Source of the DNA: DAOPKN01 sp035391225
Lineage (GTDB): Bacteria > Thermotogota > Thermotogae > MWEM01
NCBI GenBank assembly: GCA_035391225.1
Contig: DAOPKN010000009.1
Coordinates: 12,945 to 76,944 of the forward strand
Direction: 5' to 3'
Length of the DNA stretch: 64,000 bases
Part shown: positions 59,125 to 64,000 of the stretch, in pieces
Position numbering within the stretch: the first letter of the stretch is position 1
Layout: the number at the start of each line of letters is the position of its first letter
Translations under genes and position numbers: made by a program
Notes under the pieces: model-generated
The model's input: the letters and a program-made list of their open reading frames with translations, nothing else
What the model was told of the DNA's origin: nothing
Database searches by the model: none

Positions 59125-59730
59125 ATGTTTTTTTTCATCGAAGGAACGGTAGTGGGAAAGGACGAAAGCGCGCAAACGATTTTCTTGGACTGTGCACCAT
59201 TTGGATTTGAACTGTACGTGGATACCGATCTTCTTTCGCGGGCGAACGGGGAAAAAGTCCGCGTGTACACCGTTTTCGTACCGAGCGAAGAGGAATTTCG
59301 ATTGTACGGCTTTTCCGAAGCCAGGAAAAGATACTTGTTCCGTGCGCTTCGATCGATCTCGGGGTTTGGCGCCAAATCTGCCCTGAAGGTACTCTCCGCG
59401 GCAACCCCGGAAGATTTGGTGCAGGCTGTGCTCGAAAAAGACATTTCCTTCCTAACCTCGCTTCCCGGGGTGGGGAAGAAAACCGCGGAACGGATGGTTT
59501 TGGAACTGTCCACGAAATTGGATGCGCTTTCTGTCACCTTACCCGAGAAAGGAATGGATCATGGCGAGCTGGGTCTTTTCCAACAAGCCCTACAAGGTCT
59601 GGAAGCACTGGGATACACGGGGAATCAAGCCCGGGATGTGCTTCGGGGTTTGCTCGCCGAGAAGAAAACCCAAACGGTGGAGGAATTGATCCGGGAGGCA
59701 TTGAAAAAGTTCTTGGAGAGAAAAAGTTGA
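59125..59730 (+). CDS. ruvA: Holliday junction helicase subunit RuvA
   Basis: DNA-binding tetramer that holds Holliday junctions for RuvB. There are 201 residues. The OB fold begins FFFIEGTVVG. Two helix-hairpin-helix motifs follow (ISGFGAKSALKVLS, LPGVGKKTAERMVLEL) and the C-terminal RuvB-binding domain contains LEALGYTGNQARDVL. ATG 59125 follows CGGAGGGA; the in-frame GTG at 59050 lacks support. ruvB is not in the window. Confidence 0.95.
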   Translation: MFFFIEGTVVGKDESAQTIFLDCAPFGFELYVDTDLLSRANGEKVRVYTVFVPSEEEFRLYGFSEARKRYLFRALRSISGFGAKSALKVLSAATPEDLVQAVLEKDISFLTSLPGVGKKTAERMVLELSTKLDALSVTLPEKGMDHGELGLFQQALQGLEALGYTGNQARDVLRGLLAEKKTQTVEELIREALKKFLERKS

Positions 59731-59749
59731 AGCACATTTTTTCTTTTTT

Positions 59750-59758
59750 TGGTATAAT
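59750..59758 (+). promoter_or_regulatory. Extended -10 promoter of glmU
   Basis: TGG followed by TATAAT (59753-59758), 24 bases before the glmU start. A TTGAAG at 59727-59732 is 20 bases upstream, longer than optimal. Confidence 0.6.
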
Positions 59759-59782
59759 AGGCGCGAAAAAGGGGGAAACGTT

Positions 59783-61180
59783 TTGATTGGCATTATTTTA
59801 GCGGCAGGAATGGGGAAGCGGATGAATTCATCTCTTCCTAAGGTTCTTCATGGCGTCGCATTCAAGCCCATGATCGATTGGGTTCTGGATGCGTTCCCCG
59901 GCAAAAAGGCCGTGGTCGTGAACCCGGAAATGCGAGAATTGATCGTGCATCTGGAAAAGCGCGGGGAGCCAATCTCCCTTTTTTTGCAAGACAAGCCCCT
60001 TGGGTCGGGACATGCGTTGCAGCAAGCCGCCTCTTTTTTTGCACAAGTACCCCACGATGAAGTCGTCGTGGTTGGAAACGGGGATGTTCCGCTGATTTCC
60101 TCCGGAACCATCCAGCGGTTGTTCCAGGCTTGTGAAACGTTCGGGGGTGCGCTATTAACCGTGGAGGTGGACGACCCCACGGGTTACGGTCGGATTTTCC
60201 GAGATGAGCTGGGGCGGGTTCGGGCCATTGTCGAAGAAAAGGATTGTACCCCCGTGCAGCGGTACATTCGCGAGATAAACGTGGGTTTTTACGCTTTCAA
60301 AGCGGGTTTTTTGCGAAAATACCTGCACCGCTTGCAGAACCAAAACACCCAGGGGGAGTATTACCTGACCGATTTGGTGCACATCCTGTACACGGAAAAT
60401 GCACCCTTGATGCCCATCCCACCTTGCCATGCCTGGGAAAGCAACGGGGTGAACGACCGCCAACAGCTGGCTACCATCAACCAACTTGCCTTTCGGAAGA
60501 TCAACGAGGGCTTGATGGAAGCAGGGGTTACCATTCTCGACCCAGCTTCCACGTACATCGGCCCAGAGGTTGTTGTGGGGCAAGACACCGTGATTTGGCC
60601 GCAGACATTTGTCCAAGGAAAAACGACTATCGGAAAAGAATGTTCCATAGGCCCCATGAGCCAACTCTCGAATTGCCACATCGGGGACAGGGTGCGGGTA
60701 GAACGGTCACATCTGGAAGAGGTGCAGGTTGCCGAAGATGTCCAAGTTGGCCCTTTCGCCCGGTTACGCAAGGGAACGGAGTTACAACGAGGGGTGAAAA
60801 TCGGGGATTTCGTGGAAATCAAGAATAGCGTGGTGGGAGAAGGATCGAAAGCACAGCACTTGAGTTACCTCGGAGATTGCGTGATCGAAGAGGATGTGAA
60901 CATCGGTGCGGGTACCATCACGTGTAACTACGATGGCTTTTTCAAGCATCCAACATGGATTGGGAAAGGTGCATTCATTGGCAGCAATACCTCGCTTGTG
61001 GCCCCGGTTCGTATCGGGGCGGGGGCGCTGGTAGGGGCGGGATCGGTTATCGTACGCGATGTGGCGAGTGATGCGCTGGCCCTCGCAAGAGGAAACCAAG
61101 TGGAAAAAAAGGATTACGCGAAGCGAATTCGGGAAAAATTGGCGGAGCAGAAGAAAAAGAGGGAGGAAAATGCCGTTTAA
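59783..61180 (+). CDS. glmU: Bifunctional GlmU: GlcN-1-P acetyltransferase / GlcNAc-1-P uridylyltransferase
   Basis: Makes UDP-GlcNAc, the precursor used by MurA and MurB. The N-terminal uridylyltransferase has LAAGMGKRMNSSLPKVLH and GNGDVPL. The C-terminal left-handed beta-helix carries hexapeptide repeats ending with GAGTITCNYDG and HPTWIGKGAFIGSN, the acetyltransferase site. The 465 residues start at TTG 59783 after AAAGGGGGAAA. Together with glmS and murB in this window it covers much of the amino-sugar branch; glmM and murA are elsewhere. Confidence 0.96.
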   Translation: MIGIILAAGMGKRMNSSLPKVLHGVAFKPMIDWVLDAFPGKKAVVVNPEMRELIVHLEKRGEPISLFLQDKPLGSGHALQQAASFFAQVPHDEVVVVGNGDVPLISSGTIQRLFQACETFGGALLTVEVDDPTGYGRIFRDELGRVRAIVEEKDCTPVQRYIREINVGFYAFKAGFLRKYLHRLQNQNTQGEYYLTDLVHILYTENAPLMPIPPCHAWESNGVNDRQQLATINQLAFRKINEGLMEAGVTILDPASTYIGPEVVVGQDTVIWPQTFVQGKTTIGKECSIGPMSQLSNCHIGDRVRVERSHLEEVQVAEDVQVGPFARLRKGTELQRGVKIGDFVEIKNSVVGEGSKAQHLSYLGDCVIEEDVNIGAGTITCNYDGFFKHPTWIGKGAFIGSNTSLVAPVRIGAGALVGAGSVIVRDVASDALALARGNQVEKKDYAKRIREKLAEQKKKREENAV

Positions 61181-62120
61181 CCGACCGGAAATGAAGTTCT
61201 TCGCCGGCAGCTCAAATCCGGATCTCGCCGGCAAAATGGCGGACTACATGAACTTACGCCTGGGCCAGATGGAACTGGGTACTTTTGCAGATGGGGAAAT
61301 CAAGCTGCGTATCGGGGAAACGGTGCGGGGACACGACGTTTTCTTGATGCAATGCACCTGCGCCCCGGTAAACGATACCATCATGGAATTGCTGATCATG
61401 ATCGATGCCTTCAAGCGAGCTTCTTCCAATTCCATCACGGTTATCATTCCTTACTACGGCTATGCACGTCAGGACCGAAAAGCAAAGGGCCGCGATCCCA
61501 TCAGTGCCAAGCTCGTCGCAAACTTGCTTACGGTAGCCGGTGCAAATCGCATCATGACGGTGGACCTGCATGCCGACCAGATCCAGGCCTATTTCGATAT
61601 CCCCTTGGACAACCTCCAGTCTTTCCCGGTGTTTTTGCACCGTTTCCGCTCCACCCCCGGGTTCAGCCCGGAGGATTACGTGGTCGTTTCCCCGGATGTG
61701 GGTGGGGTGAAACGCGCCCGGAAGTTTGCCGAAAAACTGAAGGTTCCACTGGCGATCTTGGATAAGCGGAGACCCCAGGATAACGTTGCAGAGATCGTGA
61801 ATGTCGTCGGTGAAGTCGAAGGCAAGAAAGCCATCCTTTTTGACGATATCATCGATACGGGGCGTTCCCTTGTGGGTGCTGCAGAAGCGATTCTTCAAAA
61901 GGGAGCCAGGAGCGTTGTGGCCTGCGCACCACACGGTACCCTTTCCCAGGGAGGAGCCGAGCGTTTGCAAGATTCGCCGATCGAGGAAGTGTTCATCACC
62001 AATACCATACCCCACACGCAGCTTCCCCCAAAGATCCAGGTTCTGGATATTTCCCCGTTACTGGGTGAAGCGGTAATCCGCGTGCGGAAGAACCTATCGG
62101 TTACAATTTTGTTTAGATAG
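61170..62120 (+). CDS. prs: Ribose-phosphate pyrophosphokinase
   Basis: Makes PRPP from ribose-5-phosphate and ATP for nucleotide, His, Trp and NAD synthesis. The 316-residue length is standard. Motifs are SSNPDLAGKMADYM, YYGYARQDRKAKGRDPISAK, DLHADQIQAYFDIP and the PRPP loop DDIIDTGRSL. The ATG follows GGGAGGAA and lies 11 bases inside glmU, a gene order common in bacteria. Confidence 0.97.
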   Translation: MPFNRPEMKFFAGSSNPDLAGKMADYMNLRLGQMELGTFADGEIKLRIGETVRGHDVFLMQCTCAPVNDTIMELLIMIDAFKRASSNSITVIIPYYGYARQDRKAKGRDPISAKLVANLLTVAGANRIMTVDLHADQIQAYFDIPLDNLQSFPVFLHRFRSTPGFSPEDYVVVSPDVGGVKRARKFAEKLKVPLAILDKRRPQDNVAEIVNVVGEVEGKKAILFDDIIDTGRSLVGAAEAILQKGARSVVACAPHGTLSQGGAERLQDSPIEEVFITNTIPHTQLPPKIQVLDISPLLGEAVIRVRKNLSVTILFR

Positions 62121-62141
62121 AAAACTGAAGGAGGATACACC

Positions 62142-62798
62142 ATGCAAAACATCAAGATTGAAGCTCAGGAACGTTCCCGTTCCAAAACGTCCGGTGCCCG
62201 AAAGATCCGCCGCGACGCACTTTTACCCGGTGTTGTGTACGGCCCGGATTTCCAACCGGTCAGCGTGCAAATCGATCGCCGGAACTTTGAAGCACTTTCC
62301 CACCATATCAGTTCCACCACCGCGATTGCCTTGAACATCCAAAAACAAGATGGGAGTTCCTTGGAAAAAAGGACCTACCTCAAGTCTGTGCAAAGGCACA
62401 AGGTGCACGATCATCCGGTTCACCTGGATTTTTACGTGCCTTCCGCAGGTCACAAGATGCGCATCGAAGTCCCCATAGAATACCTGAACAAGCCCCAGGG
62501 CGTCGAAAAGGGTGGCATTTTGGAGTTCATGTACGAGAGCATTTTGATCGAGGCACTTCCCAAGGATATACCGGAAAAGATCCAAATTGACATTGCGGGA
62601 ATCGACCTGGGAGAATCGCTGAAGCTCCAGGATGTGGACCTTCCCGAAGGTATCAAAGCACTCATGCACGCGGATGACATCCTTCTGACCGTTCTGGAAC
62701 CACGTGGAGCTGCCGCCGAAGAGGGAGAGGAAGCCGAGGAAGAAGGCGAAGAAATGGCCCAACCCGAGGTTATCAAGGAGAAAAAGGAAGAAGACTAA
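62142..62798 (+). CDS. rplY: 50S ribosomal protein L25/general stress protein Ctc
   Basis: Binds 5S rRNA. The 218 residues have the two-domain TL5/Ctc form: a 5S-binding N-terminus (SGARKIRRDALLPGVVYG) and a second beta domain (HLDFYVPS...VPIEYLNKPQGVEKGG). A very acidic C-terminal tail (EEGEEAEEEGEE) follows. GAAGGAGGA precedes the ATG. The prs-rplY-pth order is conserved in many bacteria. Confidence 0.96.
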   Translation: MQNIKIEAQERSRSKTSGARKIRRDALLPGVVYGPDFQPVSVQIDRRNFEALSHHISSTTAIALNIQKQDGSSLEKRTYLKSVQRHKVHDHPVHLDFYVPSAGHKMRIEVPIEYLNKPQGVEKGGILEFMYESILIEALPKDIPEKIQIDIAGIDLGESLKLQDVDLPEGIKALMHADDILLTVLEPRGAAAEEGEEAEEEGEEMAQPEVIKEKKEED

Positions 62799-62802
62799 CT
62801 GG

Positions 62803-63405
62803 ATGCATACGACCGCTTTCATCGGTCTGGGTAATCCTGGCCCGCGTTATGAACGGAACTGGCATAACGCGGGCTTTTTGGCGATCGATCGCTTCGTCCA
62901 AAACACGTGGAAGGATCGTGCCTGGCTTTTCCAGAAAAAACGCACGTTCGAGGCCTGGTATACAACCAATGGGGATACCAAGCTCATCCTTGTGAAACCC
63001 CAAACGTACATGAACCTGAGCGGTGTGGCGTTCCAGCAAGTAAAAGGTTCTTTTGCGGTCTCGCCGGAAGAGATGATCGTGGTGTTCGATGACTTCTCGC
63101 TTCCGCTCGGGAAAATTCGTTTGCGCTTCGAGGGTTCCGCGGGTGGGCAGAAAGGAATGCTGTCCATTATCCATCAGGAGCAATCGTCACAAATCAAGAG
63201 AATCCGCATCGGTATTGGCCCCAAGCCGGAGGGAATTCCCCCACCACAATACGTTCTCTCGGATATCCCCCCCCAAAAGCGCGACATCTTTCAAAAGGTC
63301 TTGGAGGAAGTGAACCGATGCATGCTGTTCCTGGTAGAGAACCCCTTCGAAGAAGCCATGAACCGCTTCAATTCCTTGGACTTGGGGGTGGAAGATGCGT
63401 TGTAA
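62803..63405 (+). CDS. pth: Peptidyl-tRNA hydrolase
   Basis: Recycles peptidyl-tRNAs released from stalled ribosomes. The 200 residues have FIGLGNPGPRYERNWHNAGF with the catalytic His, KPQTYMNLSG, and DDFSLPLGKIRLR with the Asp. The substrate-binding segment, usually GGHNG, reads GGQKG, a change from the common Asn. The ATG at 62803 is four bases after the rplY stop. The 3' end overlaps the zinc-finger gene by 11 bases. Confidence 0.94.
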   Translation: MHTTAFIGLGNPGPRYERNWHNAGFLAIDRFVQNTWKDRAWLFQKKRTFEAWYTTNGDTKLILVKPQTYMNLSGVAFQQVKGSFAVSPEEMIVVFDDFSLPLGKIRLRFEGSAGGQKGMLSIIHQEQSSQIKRIRIGIGPKPEGIPPPQYVLSDIPPQKRDIFQKVLEEVNRCMLFLVENPFEEAMNRFNSLDLGVEDAL

Positions 63406-63847
63406 TCGATGCCACAAGAAGGAAGCAACCCTTCAACAGGTGTTCTTTGGCCATGGCTTGAAGCAAACGATTTCTCTGTGCGCATCCTGCTTCGCACAAG
63501 CTCAACAAAACGAGTGGCAACCCATTTCCCGTTTCTTTCTCCGGGAAATGGTAGAGCGCTCGCGCCTGATGGAAGATACCCAAATTCCCCAAAGCACGTT
63601 GGAGCGCGACCCCAATTTTCCATTTCTTTTTCCCCTGACGTACCAGGCGCATTTCACGGCTTCCCCCGCTGACCCGGTGGACGCCCTTGTGCTCAAAAAA
63701 ATGGTCCTCCAATTCCGCATCCAACTGTTGGATTTCCAAATACAGCGCTTGCTGGAAAAGGACGAAAAGATTCGCGCCCGCAACCTGTCCCATTTTCGTT
63801 TGCTGCTGCAACGGGAGTTGATGCGGATGATCAATCCCCCCCGCTAA
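63395..63847 (+). CDS. McsA-like zinc-finger protein
   Basis: A 150-residue protein with two CxxC pairs at the N-terminus (Cys3-Cys6 in CNRC and Cys29-Cys32 in CASC), as in the zinc fingers of McsA, the ClpC adaptor. The C-terminal third is a basic helix that could resemble a UvrB/C interaction motif, but this is unclear. No mcsB or clpC gene is adjacent within the window. The ATG lies in the end of pth. McsA-like is a tentative name. Confidence 0.6.
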   Translation: MRCNRCHKKEATLQQVFFGHGLKQTISLCASCFAQAQQNEWQPISRFFLREMVERSRLMEDTQIPQSTLERDPNFPFLFPLTYQAHFTASPADPVDALVLKKMVLQFRIQLLDFQIQRLLEKDEKIRARNLSHFRLLLQRELMRMINPPR

Positions 63848-63872
63848 GCTTCCGGATACGAAGGAGAAAATG

Positions 63873-63881
63873 TGTTATAAT
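63873..63881 (+). promoter_or_regulatory. Extended -10 promoter of the terminal lipoprotein gene
   Basis: TGT followed by TATAAT (63876-63881) within TGTGTTATAAT, 30 bases before the TTG start. Confidence 0.75.
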
Positions 63882-63911
63882 TCAGAAAATACCGATGTGG
63901 AGGTGTACGAG

Positions 63912-64000
63912 TTGAAAAAAGTATTCTTATTGGTTTCCTTTTTGGCTGTTGTGCTTCTTCTGAGTTCGTGTATCATCTTTAAACCGGTGAAGATCCCGAA
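63912..64000 (+). CDS. Lipoprotein, N-terminal fragment (continues past window)
   Basis: Only 29 codons are visible. The TTG start is seven bases after GGAGGT (63899-63904). The peptide MKKVFLLVSFLAVVLLLSSC is a complete lipoprotein signal with lipobox LSSC. The frame is open to the window end. The identity of the mature protein cannot be told. Confidence 0.75.
   Translation, partial: MKKVFLLVSFLAVVLLLSSCIIFKPVKIP

Overview
The window is one continuous stretch of a bacterial chromosome apart from a 100-base run of N at 19386-19485, so it comes from a draft scaffold. It encodes about 65 proteins, nearly all core or metabolic, plus one tRNA. I see no prophage, insertion sequence, CRISPR array, toxin-antitoxin pair or plasmid genes. 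Genes are packed tightly: ATGA, GTGA, TTGA and TAATG stop/start overlaps are common, and TTG and GTG starts are frequent. Several neighbourhoods match gene orders I recall from Thermotoga: rel-dtd-queH, ffh-rpsP-khpA-rimM-trmD-SPOUT methylase-rplS-lepB, and minC followed by three M42 aminopeptidases. With ThyX, TrmFO and cytoplasmic glycosidases, this suggests a Thermotogota-like organism, probably uncultured. That placement is from memory, not a search.

Layout. 2-13047 (+): rel, dtd, queH, an OGG-type DNA glycosylase, an RsbW-like kinase, trmFO, thyX, a DRTGG protein, a CBS/HATPase protein, a GH1 beta-glycosidase, a lipoprotein, a radical SAM protein, murB and glmS. 18971-13034 (-): the ffh-to-rbgA translation and secretion operon behind a clear sigma-A promoter (TTGACG-17-TATACT). 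18972-19717: a gene-free region with three copies of a hairpin-forming repeat around the N gap. 19718-27770 (+): gltX, cysS, a cyclic-nucleotide-binding-like protein, a DUF1015 protein, divergent MreB-like and MreC-like proteins, an HD protein, an unknown protein and a diiron protein. 29483-27718 (-): an Fe-S aldo/keto reductase and nadD. 29594-35895: aroQ facing aroE, and a GH2 beta-mannosidase facing a GH65 phosphorylase.

36054-47325 (+): minC, three M42 peptidases, a degenerate AroB-like protein, a SPOR-like membrane protein, a ComEC-like channel, glyQ without glyS, a zf-HC2 anti-sigma-like protein, an aminotransferase and a D-cysteine-desulfhydrase-like enzyme. 47410-49434 (+): a membrane-anchored parvulin, followed by a lone tRNA-Gln on the minus strand. 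49630-59040 (+): a nucleoside kinase, a CsoR/CstR-type repressor, an S41 protease, two membrane proteins, an RND/MMPL transporter and a type I pullulanase. 59125-64000 (+): ruvA, glmU, prs, rplY, pth, a zinc-finger protein and the start of a lipoprotein gene.

How the parts fit. murB, glmS and glmU supply and process amino sugars for peptidoglycan. The GH1, GH2, GH65 and GH13 enzymes lack obvious signal peptides and probably process imported oligosaccharides. queH, trmFO, trmD and dtd maintain tRNAs. Regulatory candidates are the two RsbW-type ATPases with CBS and DRTGG partners, the zf-HC2 protein, and a CsoR-family protein whose usual metal-binding His is Asn. I found no striking new multi-gene system. 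The best leads are that repressor and its membrane operon, the degenerate AroB paralogue, the sigma-factor-free kinase module, the repeat cluster, and the rule that all four convergent gene pairs overlap.
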